A stretch of DNA of 64,000 nt from Gracilibacillus orientalis. Its GTDB lineage: Bacteria > Bacillota > Bacilli > Bacillales > Amphibacillaceae. Below the pieces are notes generated by a model. The model made no database searches, had not been told where the DNA came from, and saw only the letters and a program-made list of their open reading frames with translations. This document shows, piece after piece, positions 8,637 to 17,647 of the stretch (within the stretch, counting starts at the first letter, position 1; every line of letters starts with the position of its first letter). The position numbers were made by a program, and so were the translations under genes. Location: positions 496,001 to 560,000 of the forward strand of contig NZ_FOTR01000001.1 of NCBI RefSeq assembly GCF_900114645.1, given 5' to 3'.

Positions 8637-9517
8637 GACGGAATCTTGTCCTCCTGTTTCTTGGTAACATCAGTTTTAGATTTCTTCTTAACCATAACAA
8701 TAATGGTGGTAATGACGACCAGTAAGGCAACACCGATACTTACCCAGATAAACCAATCACCGAACATATCAAGGAAATCTGCTTCCCATTCAACATTGAA
8801 ACCGGCTTCTGAAAGATACTCAAATATGAATGCGGCAGCCGCTAATAAAAAACCTATCACGATTAATCGCGGTCCAATGATTTCTGCTAATGAATAACGA
8901 TCATTACGGTCCCTTGGCTTCATACCTAATAGCGGTTCAATTTTTCCATATAATCGTGGTACTAAATATAAAGTTGGTAACAGTGCAAAAAGGATACCTG
9001 AGAATAAGACATCATTCAGAAACGAGAACCCTTCAACCACCACAACACTTTCTGCTAGACCTGGTACAGCCTCCAGTTCTTCCACACCGACCCAAACTTT
9101 TAATATATCAACCGTTACACTAATCAATTGGTGAATGATCACACCTAACATAGCAGCGATTCCTACTTGCATTTTGTTTCTAGGGTCACGAACAAATGTC
9201 CCTGCCACATACATCGCTAGTGAAAAGGCGATAAATTTCTCTAATTCACCAAAACCGCCGAATTGACCGAGCATAAGTTCTCCGAAGATTATTTCCCCTA
9301 ATGATGCACCAATCGCGGCATACAATGGATGAAACAAAATACATAATGTTAAAGGAATAAATGCAAAGTACTCAATCGACAATTCGATTGGGCCAAGGTT
9401 TACACTTGGTACCAATTCTGTAATCATATTCGACAGACCATACAACGACATCGACAAAATAAAAACCATCATTTTTTGTGACTGAGTTAATGTATAGCGT
9501 TTGTTTACTGTAGTCAT
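8633..9517 (-). CDS. ECF transporter substrate-binding (S) component, unknown substrate
   Basis: A 294-residue membrane protein, longer than typical S components (about 170-200). About six hydrophobic segments lie in the first 190 residues, then a polar loop, two further hydrophobic segments (about 208-230 and 252-275) and a charged tail. It is identified as the S component by hydrophobicity and by being the first gene of an operon with the ATPase and EcfT; I cannot match it to a known vitamin or metal binder. A group I (dedicated) system is therefore likely. It starts at ATG 9517 with AAAGGAGG upstream. Confidence 0.72.
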   Translation of the reverse strand: MTTVNKRYTLTQSQKMMVFILSMSLYGLSNMITELVPSVNLGPIELSIEYFAFIPLTLCILFHPLYAAIGASLGEIIFGELMLGQFGGFGELEKFIAFSLAMYVAGTFVRDPRNKMQVGIAAMLGVIIHQLISVTVDILKVWVGVEELEAVPGLAESVVVVEGFSFLNDVLFSGILFALLPTLYLVPRLYGKIEPLLGMKPRDRNDRYSLAEIIGPRLIVIGFLLAAAAFIFEYLSEAGFNVEWEADFLDMFGDWFIWVSIGVALLVVITTIIVMVKKKSKTDVTKKQEDKIPS

Positions 9518-9594
9518 TTTTTTACCTCCTTTATTTTGTTACCTTCATTGTAAAGTAGTAGTATTAATCTATTTTTCAACTGAGGTTAAGAGAG

Positions 9595-9632
9595 TGTAAA
9601 TTTGTTAACTTTTATTTTCATAATGTAAATTT
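9595..9632. promoter_or_regulatory. Candidate RpiR operator in the divergent promoter region
   Basis: Two direct copies of TGTAAATTT (9595-9603 and 9624-9632), 29 bases apart, flank a GTTAAC palindrome between the divergently transcribed importer operon and its regulator. A related TGTAAAG lies near 9549. Binding is inferred only from position. Confidence 0.35.
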
Positions 9633-9693
9633 TTTATCATATTCAAACATAGCTGGAATTCATTTGCTAGAATACAAACAAAGGAGGGATAAG

Positions 9694-10515
9694 ATGCTAC
9701 CATTTTCCATTGAAAAAGAACGATTAACGCCAAACCAAATAAAAATAGCTAATTACATTTCTAAACATCTCCAACAAGTATTACTATCAACAGAGCAAGA
9801 AATTGCGCAAGAAGTTGGAGTAAGTATTGCCACTGTTTCCCGCTTTTGGTCTATGATCGGCTATCATAATTTAAAAGATTTTAAAAAACAGATGAAAAAG
9901 ACGTTAGAAGTATCTCCTGCCGGCAAGATTAAAAGAGTTCCAACGCACCCATCTCATTATCTAACATTAGAAAAAAGCCTTTCACTATTACAAGAAACAT
10001 TTGATAATCTGGATCAGTCACGTTTTCAACAATCACTCGATATGCTCTATCGTGCCCAACATGTCTACATATTTGCCAGTGGTCCTTCGAAAGGATTAGG
10101 GGAATTACTACATTATCGAATGCGCCGTTTTGGCATATTCGTTCAATTAATTGAACACCAGGGAAATGAACTCTTAGAAGAGCTTATCCATTTTCAAAGA
10201 GAGGATGTCGTCATCGTATTTGCATTCGGAAGATTATTACCAGAGGCAAAAGTCATATTGGACTACCAACGAAAAATTCATTTTCAAACGATCATGATTA
10301 CCGATCAATTAGTAGCAGATTTCACTTCTATGTCCACTATTACCTTATTTGCAAGTAGAGGGGATGCTAACGAATTCCATTCCATGGTGGCACCAACTAT
10401 TTTAGTAGAAAACCTGATACTAGGATTAAGTGTAAAAGAGCACGCAGATAATATTAAAAGATTGGAGCACTTATCCCATTTAAGAAAAAAGTATGATAAA
10501 GAACTTCCACGATAA
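9694..10515 (+). CDS. RpiR/MurR family regulator with SIS domain
   Basis: A 273-residue protein. Residues 1-80 form the RpiR helix-turn-helix (EQEIAQEVGVSIATVSRFW) and about 110-250 a SIS phosphosugar-binding domain (VYIFASGPSKGLGELLHYRM, VVIVFAFGR, and TLFASRGD). RpiR proteins respond to sugar phosphates. The ATG at 9694 is chosen because AAAGGAGGGATAAG precedes it; a TTG at 9664 is in frame but has no such site. It is divergent from the ECF/PHP operon, which it probably controls, and this is the best clue that the transported or processed compound is a phosphorylated sugar-like molecule. Confidence 0.87.
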   Translation: MLPFSIEKERLTPNQIKIANYISKHLQQVLLSTEQEIAQEVGVSIATVSRFWSMIGYHNLKDFKKQMKKTLEVSPAGKIKRVPTHPSHYLTLEKSLSLLQETFDNLDQSRFQQSLDMLYRAQHVYIFASGPSKGLGELLHYRMRRFGIFVQLIEHQGNELLEELIHFQREDVVIVFAFGRLLPEAKVILDYQRKIHFQTIMITDQLVADFTSMSTITLFASRGDANEFHSMVAPTILVENLILGLSVKEHADNIKRLEHLSHLRKKYDKELPR

Positions 10516-10632
10516 AAAATAAATGTGTCCATATTCCTATAATCACAAAAATACATTGTAACTATTTACTTATTTATTTATACTAAAAGTAATAGATCAT
10601 CATTACATATGTAGAAAAGGGAGACTATAGAC

Positions 10633-12109
10633 ATGGACCTTATTCAAACAATGAAACACAATGATACCAAGCATAAGAATATTTTAATGATAAGCATCCT
10701 AGCGATTATGATGAGTGCAGGACTTATATTATCGTTCCTGACGAATCAAACTCTATCAGCAATCTTTTATGCAAGTGAGCTTCTAATTGCCTTGGTACTA
10801 TTTTTTATATTGCAAAAAAGGTTCAATAAACCTCATATAATACCTTTTTTTACTCGTTATTATGTACTTCAGTCTTATCTTTATTTTTATAGCACTTCAA
10901 GGTGCAAGTGCAACAATTTTTATTATTGTACTTTTTCTTAGCTTATTTTCAGGCATTCAAATGAATAAGAAAGTGTTTTATACAGGATTTGTTATCGGAC
11001 TATTTGTCATAGCTTATAATTACTATGAAATGGATAAAACAAATGAATTAATGGTAGATATTTTTCTATACACGTCACTCACTTATTTGCTAACGGGGAT
11101 TATTTTTCACTTCATTATTAAAATGGCGAATAACCAAATGAAACAACTTGCTGACTTGTTACAAACATCTGAATTAGATAGTCATACAAAAGAACAACAA
11201 GGACAAGTCGTCGAAAAATCGGTCACAAACATCTTGAAAAAAATTGCACAGGTCAATGACAAATTACAAGACAATGTCAAAACACAAAATGACCTGAATG
11301 CTACTATTCATGAAATCTCTCAAGCTAGTCAATCACAATCAGAGCAAATTTCTGATATTTCCAATGCCACTAATGATACTCGGCAAAATATTGATGTTGT
11401 CGAACAGACTTCTCAGCACCTTTATGACGAAGCTTCACAAGCTACCGAATTAACATTGTCTGGAAAAGAAAAAATGGATACATTAAATGAAAATAACCGT
11501 GTCCTAGAACAGACAATTGGTGATTTAAGTAGAACCTTTGCTGAATTAACCAATAAAATTAAAGAAACAAATGGGTTTGCCGATAACATTAAAGAAATTA
11601 CCGAACAAACCAATTTACTTGCTTTAAATGCATCCATTGAAGCGGCACGTGCAGGAGAAGCAGGGAAAGGATTTGCAGTTGTGGCAGATGAAATAAGAAA
11701 GCTGGCTGACTTAACAGGAGAAACAACTGAAAAAATCACAAGCAATTTATCCGCTTTAAATGAAACAAATGAATCCGCCGTTTCTCAAATGGATAAAAGT
11801 ATGCAAAACTTTGTCGACGGTATGCAAACGTCTGAGCAAGTAACTGGTTATTTTGAAAGACTAACTACAACGATGGGAACATTAAATGATGCGTTACAGA
11901 ACTTTTCCCAATTAGCTAAGGAAGTACAGGAACAATCAAACGGTGTAGACGAGTCCACTAATGATTTAGCAGCGATTATCGAAGAGACTTCAGCTAGTCT
12001 AGAAGAAATGAGTTCAACGATTACCATCTTAACAGAAAGCAACCAAGAGCTCGTTGCATTATTAGATGATGTAGTAGAAGGTTCAGAGACATTAAAAAAA
12101 CAATTTTAA
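10633..12109 (+). pseudogene. Methyl-accepting chemotaxis protein, broken by a +1 frameshift in a T run
   Basis: Two overlapping reading frames make one chemoreceptor. The first (10633 to about 10850) gives the N-terminal cytoplasmic start and two to three membrane helices; the second (through 12109) gives more helices and a complete cytoplasmic signalling domain with the invariant hairpin tip ([21 protein letters not shown]). Removing one T from the T7 run at 10845-10851 joins them as ...[16 protein letters not shown]. The protein has six or so membrane helices and no extracellular sensor, like the membrane-sensing receptors of some bacilli. GGGAG precedes the first ATG. It may be a true mutation, a slippage site or a sequencing error. 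Confidence 0.85.
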
Positions 12110-12173
12110 GATTTAGAGGAATGAGAAATTTTATAAAAAGCTAAGATAAAGCTTAAAAAAATCAACAACATTG

Positions 12174-12222
12174 AAAAGGATAGATAGAGCAGAATAAATT
12201 ATGCTCTATCTATCCTTTTTTT
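12174..12222 (+). terminator. Strong rho-independent terminator after the chemoreceptor
   Basis: AAAAGGATAGATAGAGC pairs with GCTCTATCTATCCTTTT around a 12-base AT-rich loop, followed by a T run. The stem is perfect over 15 or more pairs. Confidence 0.93.
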
Positions 12223-12327
12223 ATACTGCCATTGTCCTGTAAGTACATTAATTGAGCTTACTCTATTTTCATCTCTACTGCTTCCTTTCCAAATTTGTGC
12301 TATATTTATTGCAAAGGAGAGGATCGC

Positions 12328-13014
12328 ATGACACAGATTCTAATCGTTGAAGATGAAGAAAAATTAGCTCGTGTATTGGAATTAGAATTAGGATATGAAG
12401 ACTACCAAACTACTATCGCTACAGATGGGCAGAGAGCTTTTCAACTTTTACAAGAAAATCAGTATGACCTCGTTTTATTAGATATTATGCTGCCTGGGAT
12501 CAGCGGCCTTGAAATTCTCAGGCGCTATCGAAAAACAAATACAGCAACACCAATCCTTTTATTAACTGCTCGTGATGAAGTTCACGATAAAGTTTCAGGT
12601 CTTGACTTAGGAGCCAATGATTATATAACAAAACCATTTCAAATCGAAGAATTATTAGCAAGAGTCCGGGCACAACTCCGTCAGACAGGACCTGCTAATT
12701 CTCAGCAAGACCAACTGTCCTATCAAGATTTAACCATCGATCTCCAATCACGAGATGTCACAAGAAACGGTGAAATAATTGATCTTACCCCTCGTGAATA
12801 TGATCTGCTTACCTTCTTATTACAAAATAAGAACCAAGTCTTCAGTCGTGATCAATTATTAGATAAGGTCTGGGGTTTTGATTATGCCGGGGATACCAAT
12901 GTTGTTGACGTCTATATCCGCTATATTCGCAATAAAATTGATAAACCATTCCAGAAGGTAACTCTTCAAACTGTTCGAGGTGTAGGTTACACGATAAAGG
13001 ATGTAAAACAATGA
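12328..13014 (+). CDS. ykoG: OmpR family response regulator, YkoG-like
   Basis: A 228-residue regulator: receiver domain (acidic EDE at residues 8-10, phospho-acceptor Asp52 in LLDIMLPG, Lys in TKPF) and a C-terminal winged helix (about 130-227, WGFDYAGDTNVVDVYIRYIR). It closely resembles B. subtilis YkoG as I recall it, and the gene order RR, kinase, PepSY protein matches ykoGHI. ATG at 12328 follows AAAGGAGAGGATCGC; an upstream TTG-type start at 12295 is unlikely. Its last codons overlap the kinase start by four bases. A four-repeat site before the third gene (14389-14428) is its probable operator. Confidence 0.9.
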   Translation: MTQILIVEDEEKLARVLELELGYEDYQTTIATDGQRAFQLLQENQYDLVLLDIMLPGISGLEILRRYRKTNTATPILLLTARDEVHDKVSGLDLGANDYITKPFQIEELLARVRAQLRQTGPANSQQDQLSYQDLTIDLQSRDVTRNGEIIDLTPREYDLLTFLLQNKNQVFSRDQLLDKVWGFDYAGDTNVVDVYIRYIRNKIDKPFQKVTLQTVRGVGYTIKDVKQ

Positions 13015-14372
13015 AATTACGATCAAAAGTACAAATTTTCTTGAGTGGCTTTATGATCCTGGTTATTCTTGTCATCAACAGTGCTGTTTATCTTTTATAT
13101 GAAGAGCGGGTTAGTGAAAATGAGTTAAACCGAGTTAAAGCAGATGCAGAAAACGTTATGGAGGCTATCGCAGAAAATTCTACTGTCGACGTTGAGAATA
13201 ATAATCTACTAAAGGCATTCCTTCCTGCAAATGCCATTATACGGATTATAGAAGAGGATATGGAAGAACAAGATCCATTGCACGAAGTTTACACAGAAGA
13301 ACAGTTTACACAGTGGCCATTCTCCTATTTGACATACGAACAAACCAGGATTGCAAGAGATGAAAATAAGACACCTTATGCTCAGGTATCCATACCGATT
13401 ATTTGGGAAGATGGCTCCATTGTAACATTACAGGTCAGCGAAGCACTGTACTCAATGGAGGATTCATTAAGTACACTTCGGCTAGTATTATTCCTTACCG
13501 CAGGAGTAATGCTATTCCCAGCATTGTTTGCTGGATATTTTTTATCCCGGTATATTACAAAACAAATACAGTCATTAACATTAGAAATGAAAGAAAACCC
13601 GAAGAACGGTAAATGGGAGAAACTTACCATTAATAAAAAAAATAAAGATGAAATCAGTGAAATGCAGCAAGCCTACAATGCTATGATTGAGCGGGTTGAG
13701 GAGAATAGACAGAAGCAAGAACGTTTCGTATCCGATGCTTCCCACGAACTTCGAACCCCTATCTCGGTTATTAAGAGCTATGCAGAACTGTTAAAAAGAC
13801 GTGGAAAAGATAAACCGGAAATTTTTGATGAAGCCACAGATGCCATACTCTCAGAATCAGATCGAATGCAACATTTAACCGAGCAAATGCTGGTCTTAGC
13901 AAAAAAAGAAGACCAGGAAAACATCAAATTCGAACAAGTCAATATTAGTCAGATTGCCCGTGATGTCATTCGATCGTTATCTACTGCTTATCAACGTGAA
14001 ATTAAATTTTATCATGACACAGATCACGATATCACCGTTAGTGCAGACCGTAATAAGATTCAACAGGCTATCTATATTTTAGTTGATAATGCATGTAAAT
14101 ATAGTGAGGATATCGTGGTTGTGCAGATACAGGAAAATCATCAACAGTTAACGATTGCTGTTAGCGATAATGGAGAAGGCTTATCGAAAAATGAGCAGGA
14201 ACATATTTTTGACCGTTTTTACCGTGTTGATAAGTCTCGTAGCCGAAAAGCCGGCGGAACCGGTCTTGGCCTTGCTATCTGTCATCAGATAATTCAGGCA
14301 CATGGAGGCGAAATTGAAATCACAAGTCAAGTCAATCAAGGATCAACCTTTACACTAACATTACCAATGTGA
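13011..14372 (+). CDS. ykoH: Sensor histidine kinase, YkoH-like
   Basis: A 453-residue membrane kinase: membrane helix 1 at about 9-29, an extracellular sensor of about 125 residues, helix 2 at about 156-178, a linker with HAMP-like character, HisKA with phospho-acceptor His245 in SDASHELRTP, and HATPase with N box DNACKYS, G1 DNGEG and G2 GGTGLGLAI. It partners the response regulator whose gene overlaps it by four bases (ATGA). The signal is unknown. In many bacilli such kinases sit beside PepSY proteins exported to the envelope, as here, which hints at an envelope-related cue. Confidence 0.9.
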   Translation: MKLRSKVQIFLSGFMILVILVINSAVYLLYEERVSENELNRVKADAENVMEAIAENSTVDVENNNLLKAFLPANAIIRIIEEDMEEQDPLHEVYTEEQFTQWPFSYLTYEQTRIARDENKTPYAQVSIPIIWEDGSIVTLQVSEALYSMEDSLSTLRLVLFLTAGVMLFPALFAGYFLSRYITKQIQSLTLEMKENPKNGKWEKLTINKKNKDEISEMQQAYNAMIERVEENRQKQERFVSDASHELRTPISVIKSYAELLKRRGKDKPEIFDEATDAILSESDRMQHLTEQMLVLAKKEDQENIKFEQVNISQIARDVIRSLSTAYQREIKFYHDTDHDITVSADRNKIQQAIYILVDNACKYSEDIVVVQIQENHQQLTIAVSDNGEGLSKNEQEHIFDRFYRVDKSRSRKAGGTGLGLAICHQIIQAHGGEIEITSQVNQGSTFTLTLPM

Positions 14373-14388
14373 GAATGAAGGCTTCCAT

Positions 14389-14428
14389 TTCTCATCAAAT
14401 TCTCATTTTTCTCTCATGGTCTACTCAT
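14389..14428 (+). promoter_or_regulatory. Four-copy direct-repeat operator for the YkoG-type regulator
   Basis: TTCTCAT (14389), TTCTCAT (14400), CTCTCAT (14411) and TACTCAT (14422) are spaced exactly 11 bases apart, one helical turn, as expected for head-to-tail OmpR-type dimers. A possible -10 (TATGAT) follows at about 14429, and the PepSY gene begins at 14476. Confidence 0.75.
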
Positions 14429-14475
14429 TATGATTGATTAGACTGTAAGTAACAAGAAACAAGGAGTGATCATGA

Positions 14476-15102
14476 ATGAAAAACAAACGATTTATTATTA
14501 TATTAACTGTTATCATCGTCATTGGTGGTGTAGTGGCTATTTACAACTTCTCTTCTAATCCTGCCAGTGCCTATTTATCAGAAGAAGAGGCTAAGGAAAA
14601 AGTCTCCAATCAATTCTCAGGCGAGATCATGGAATTAGAATTAGATGAAGAAAATAATCGAAAAGTATATGAGGTGGAAATCAAAGGGACAGATCGCGAT
14701 TATGAATTGAAAATCGATGCAGAAACAGGGGAAATTTTATTATTAAACGAGAAAACCGATACTCTAAAAGACAACTCAACAACAAAAGAAAAAACTCCTG
14801 ATGATCACGATAATACTGCTCAAGAAAATGAAAATGAAACGGACATTAAAGACGAGCAGAATGAAGAAACGAAGCAACAATCCAATAACTCAAATAACAC
14901 ATTAATTTCAGCGGAGGAAGCACGAGCTATTGCTACAGATCAATATCCAGGTACAATTACAGATTTTGAGCAGGATGAAGATGACGGAACATACCTATAC
15001 GAAATCGAAGTAAGAACAGACACGCATGAAGTTGATTTGGAAATTGATGGATACACTGGTTCCATTATCTCCATTTCAAAAGATGACCTCGATGATGAGT
15101 AA
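14476..15102 (+). CDS. ykoI: Membrane-anchored protein with two PepSY domains, YkoI-like
   Basis: A 208-residue protein. Residues 5-25 form a single hydrophobic anchor or signal sequence. Two PepSY domains follow (about 33-92, SEEEAKEKVSNQFSGEI..., and about 142-205, SAEEARAIATDQYPGTI...), separated by a charged, Asn/Glu/Asp-rich linker (about 95-138). PepSY domains are thought to inhibit or bind peptidases or to act as envelope sensors. It is most likely displayed outside the membrane. A strong AAGGAGTGATC site precedes the ATG, and the 11-base-period repeats upstream suggest direct control by the neighbouring two-component system. Confidence 0.88.
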   Translation: MKNKRFIIILTVIIVIGGVVAIYNFSSNPASAYLSEEEAKEKVSNQFSGEIMELELDEENNRKVYEVEIKGTDRDYELKIDAETGEILLLNEKTDTLKDNSTTKEKTPDDHDNTAQENENETDIKDEQNEETKQQSNNSNNTLISAEEARAIATDQYPGTITDFEQDEDDGTYLYEIEVRTDTHEVDLEIDGYTGSIISISKDDLDDE

Positions 15103-15104
15103 AT

Positions 15105-15133
15105 AATGTCCTTCATGCGTGATGAAAGACATT
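15105..15133. terminator. Possible hairpin between convergent ykoI and ctaB
   Basis: AATGTC-TTCAT pairs with ATGAA-GACATT (one mismatch) around a 5-base loop just after the ykoI-like stop. There is no clear T run, so function as a terminator is uncertain. Confidence 0.4.
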
Positions 15134-15153
15134 AATCCAAGTAAGTCTCATTT

Positions 15154-16017
15154 TTATGGAAGAAAAACAATATATAATAAATAAACAACTAACAAGTAAA
15201 TCAATGAGCTTGCAAATAAATGATTTGCCCATTTCTTAATAGAGTGGGCTTTAAATCCTGCGATACCAATTGCTAACCAACCGAGATTCAACAATGAAAT
15301 GAGGATATAAAACAAGTTGCTAAATCCAGTTAGAAACAAAGGTATAATTAATAATAACGCCATATAAACAACAGTCCGACGAATGGTAACCTGGTAACCA
15401 CGCACAACTGGTAACATTTTCAATCCTGAACGAGCATAATCCTCATATTTGCGTATGGCAATTGCATATGTATGTGGCATTTGCCATAGGAACATAATTG
15501 CAAAAAGTGTCAGTGGAATCGGATGAAAAACCGAACCTATCACTGCCCATCCCATCATTGGCGTGACTGCACCAGATAAACTGCCAACATGTGTATTCCA
15601 TGTCACTCTTCGCTTGGTCCACACAGTATAAACCACAACATAGGTATACCATCCAATAAAACCAAAAATAGCCACTTCCATATTAATTAATAATAATAGA
15701 AGTTGACCCACCAGACTCAGTGATATTCCTAATATTAGAATCGCTCGTAATGATATAGAACCCGTGACAGACGGGCGTTGTTTGGTGCGTTCCATTAATT
15801 TGTCAACATCTGCTTCCAGCCAGTTATTTAACGTTAAAGCTCCAGCTACTAGCACCGCACTTCCAACTAAGAACAAAATAAAATCTACCCAAATGTCCTC
15901 AAATGAACGATTATAATAACGTGCTGCCATAATAAATCCAAGTAAACCAGGCAGCACGTTAGCTATTAAGACAAACCTTTTAAATAAATATTTTAACTCT
16001 GTCAACACATTAACCAT
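15154..16017 (-). CDS. ctaB: Protoheme IX farnesyltransferase (heme O synthase)
   Basis: A 287-residue UbiA-family membrane prenyltransferase with eight to nine hydrophobic helices. It adds a farnesyl group to heme B to make heme O for cytochrome oxidase. Diagnostic motifs: NNWLEADVDKLMERTKQRP near residue 65 (the first Asp-rich prenyl-diphosphate site) and YEDYARSGLKMLPVV near 190 (the second conserved loop). No ctaA or oxidase genes are near, so it is a stand-alone copy and possibly a second paralogue in the genome. A repeat-family A element lies just upstream, in the gap to the SAM hydrolase gene. Confidence 0.94.
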   Translation of the reverse strand: MVNVLTELKYLFKRFVLIANVLPGLLGFIMAARYYNRSFEDIWVDFILFLVGSAVLVAGALTLNNWLEADVDKLMERTKQRPSVTGSISLRAILILGISLSLVGQLLLLLINMEVAIFGFIGWYTYVVVYTVWTKRRVTWNTHVGSLSGAVTPMMGWAVIGSVFHPIPLTLFAIMFLWQMPHTYAIAIRKYEDYARSGLKMLPVVRGYQVTIRRTVVYMALLLIIPLFLTGFSNLFYILISLLNLGWLAIGIAGFKAHSIKKWANHLFASSLIYLLVVYLLYIVFLP

Positions 16018-16040
16018 TCCATGAACTCCTTAAATCTTCT

Positions 16041-16093
16041 TTATCACGGTGCTAACCGTCCGCAAAACCCCTACTGATGGGAGTTTCACTTTA
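16041..16093. repeat. Intergenic repeat family A, copy 2
   Basis: Starts TTATCACGGTGCTAACCG and ends TTTCACTTTATA, reaching into the last codons of the SAM hydrolase gene. On the minus strand it folds into AAACTCCC/GGGGTTT (7-base loop) followed by ACGGT/ACCGT (4-base loop), so it may also act as a terminator for that gene. Confidence 0.65.
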
Positions 16094-16922
16094 TATAAAT
16101 ATGCCAGCTTGAACCTGTTCCAATGTTGTGAGCTTTAGCAAATGAACCCTGATTGATCGCCACTGCTAAGTTATCCAAGGAATTCACATATAATACTGGC
16201 TCTCCTATTTGAATGGTCGCGAAAGAACGACCAAATGTCACTTTATTATGATACACTCTTCTCGTATCATGGAGAATTTCTATTTCTACTGCTTCCCCGT
16301 AATCAATATTTAATTGAAGAAAAAGTTCTCTACTAATATTGGTCCACAAATTACCAAAACGAACATCTAATATATCAATTGTCCCGCTTATCGATTGTTC
16401 CTCAAGCTTCGGCTCATAAAATGGCAGGCGTACAATATCCTCAATAGCTAATTCTGGCCCAACGTTATCAAAAGAAATCACCCCAGCTGCTATTCTGGCA
16501 CCTGTATATGCATAAATATCACGTCCATGAAAGGTATGAGAAGCGCCTGACATTGGTAATCGATTGACTTCTTCATCAATTTCACGGATTTGCTTGATAC
16601 CTATTTTGTAATAAATATGTGTTAGCGTACCATTATTTGGTGTAACAATATATTGATTATTCTCCGTTTGAACAACCACACTTTTTCTTCCTGAACCTAC
16701 TCCTGGATCTACTACAGATACAAAAACAGTATTCTCCGGCCAATAGGACACTGTTTGAAGTAGACGATAAGAACCTGTCCAAATATCAAATGGTGGTATA
16801 TCATGGGTATTATCGAATATTGAAACAACTTTACTTACACTATGTGCAACACCTTTCATTGCACTTACAGCTCCATCTTCTAGTCCGAAATCTGATTGTA
16901 ATACCAATGGATTCATCATCAT
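16086..16922 (-). CDS. SAM hydrolase / SAM hydroxide adenosyltransferase (DUF62 family)
   Basis: A 278-residue cytoplasmic protein of the DUF62 family, which hydrolyses S-adenosylmethionine to adenosine and methionine. Signature segments: LQSDFGLEDGAVSAMKG at the N-terminus, VFVSVVDPGVGSGRK near residue 68, PNNGTLT near 94, and SHTFHGRDIYAYTGA near 128, where Arg and His of the catalytic Asp-Arg-His set would lie. The C-terminal barrel (about 175-278) includes DVRFGNLWTN. It is a single gene with its own AGAAAGGGG site, convergent to nothing and followed by a repeat element. Confidence 0.9.
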   Translation of the reverse strand: MMMNPLVLQSDFGLEDGAVSAMKGVAHSVSKVVSIFDNTHDIPPFDIWTGSYRLLQTVSYWPENTVFVSVVDPGVGSGRKSVVVQTENNQYIVTPNNGTLTHIYYKIGIKQIREIDEEVNRLPMSGASHTFHGRDIYAYTGARIAAGVISFDNVGPELAIEDIVRLPFYEPKLEEQSISGTIDILDVRFGNLWTNISRELFLQLNIDYGEAVEIEILHDTRRVYHNKVTFGRSFATIQIGEPVLYVNSLDNLAVAINQGSFAKAHNIGTGSSWHIYIK

Positions 16923-17114
16923 GATTGCCCCTTTCTATGCTTAGCACCATTATACTATTATCTTACAATGAAATAAAAGTATATCATTTGTAGCGTGAGT
17001 TCCTTGTTGATAATGTTTAGATTCAATATTAGAAGAAAAGCGAGCAGATTTCAAAGAACGGGTCCATGACTAAAGTGATGAGGTCCATTAATATGGGCTT
17101 TATTTTTTTATAAG

Positions 17115-17143
17115 GGAAAGTATATAACCATTGATGTCACAAC
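17115..17143. repeat. Short intergenic repeat family C, copy 2 (inverted)
   Basis: The reverse complement, ATCAATGGTTATATACTTTC, matches the copies at 5246 and 48454. Confidence 0.55.
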
Positions 17144-17220
17144 TTTTATAAGCAAGTATGATAGGAAAAGGTGATTCAACACGTTTATTTTCAGAAGCAA
17201 GAATAGTTATACAGATGGAG

Positions 17221-17342
17221 TTGTCATTTTGAAAGCTAGCTAGTGCAAGTCAACCGCTACGGCTGACTGTTTCGCTTTCCTTTTTTCTACAACGAATAGT
17301 AGAAAAAGCATATTGGGTTTTATAACCTCTATTAGTGATTTC
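17221..17342. repeat. Family B repeat, inverted copy lacking the central hairpin
   Basis: Its reverse complement matches 5101-5160 in about 54 of 60 positions and then 4934-4990 with similar identity, but the roughly 110 bases between them (the palindromic centre at 4996-5100) are missing. This looks like loss of the hairpin from a full element. Confidence 0.8.
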
Positions 17343-17420
17343 CCATGCCCTACCCTACACTTTCACCAGTATAATAACTCAAGTTGCCTGGTCTGACAAA
17401 TGTTGTCGCGCATGCATAAA

Positions 17421-17565
17421 CGTAGGCCGCCCACTTCAACTCCTGTGGGAATTGTTGGGCCTGAAGATCCACTTTTTCGAGCGGGTTTTGCTCGAAGAAG
17501 TTAGCTGAAGGACAAACCCCACGGAAAGGGGAGTGGGCAGCCGGAGAGGTGGTCAAGCTGTTCAA
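17421..17565. repeat. Structured intergenic repeat family B, copy 2
   Basis: The outer arms GCCGCCCAC and GTGGGCAGCC pair; an inner hairpin pairs CTTTTTCGAGC with GCTCGAAGAAG; and the conserved CTGAAGATCCACTTTT motif is shared with copy 1. Confidence 0.7.
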
Positions 17566-17620
17566 GTATTTCATAATAGATGCTTGAGAAATGGTAAATC
17601 TTTAGCTTTTAGTCATAAGG

Positions 17621-17647
17621 ACTGAGCGGGTTTTTGCTCAGTTTTTC
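17621..17647 (+). terminator. Isolated rho-independent terminator
   Basis: ACTGAGC pairs with GCTCAGT around GGGTTTTT, followed by a T run. No coding region precedes it on the plus strand, so it either ends a non-coding transcript from the repeats or is a relic. Confidence 0.7.

Noticed and set aside
10862-12109. A separate, shorter chemoreceptor gene starting at ATG 10862
   Set aside because: There is no ribosome site, and the first membrane helices are encoded just upstream in another frame; a single frameshift in a T run explains both parts better.
17350-17574. 74-codon minus-strand reading frame
   Set aside because: It lies within the family B palindromic repeat, has no ribosome site, and its codon use reflects the repeat.
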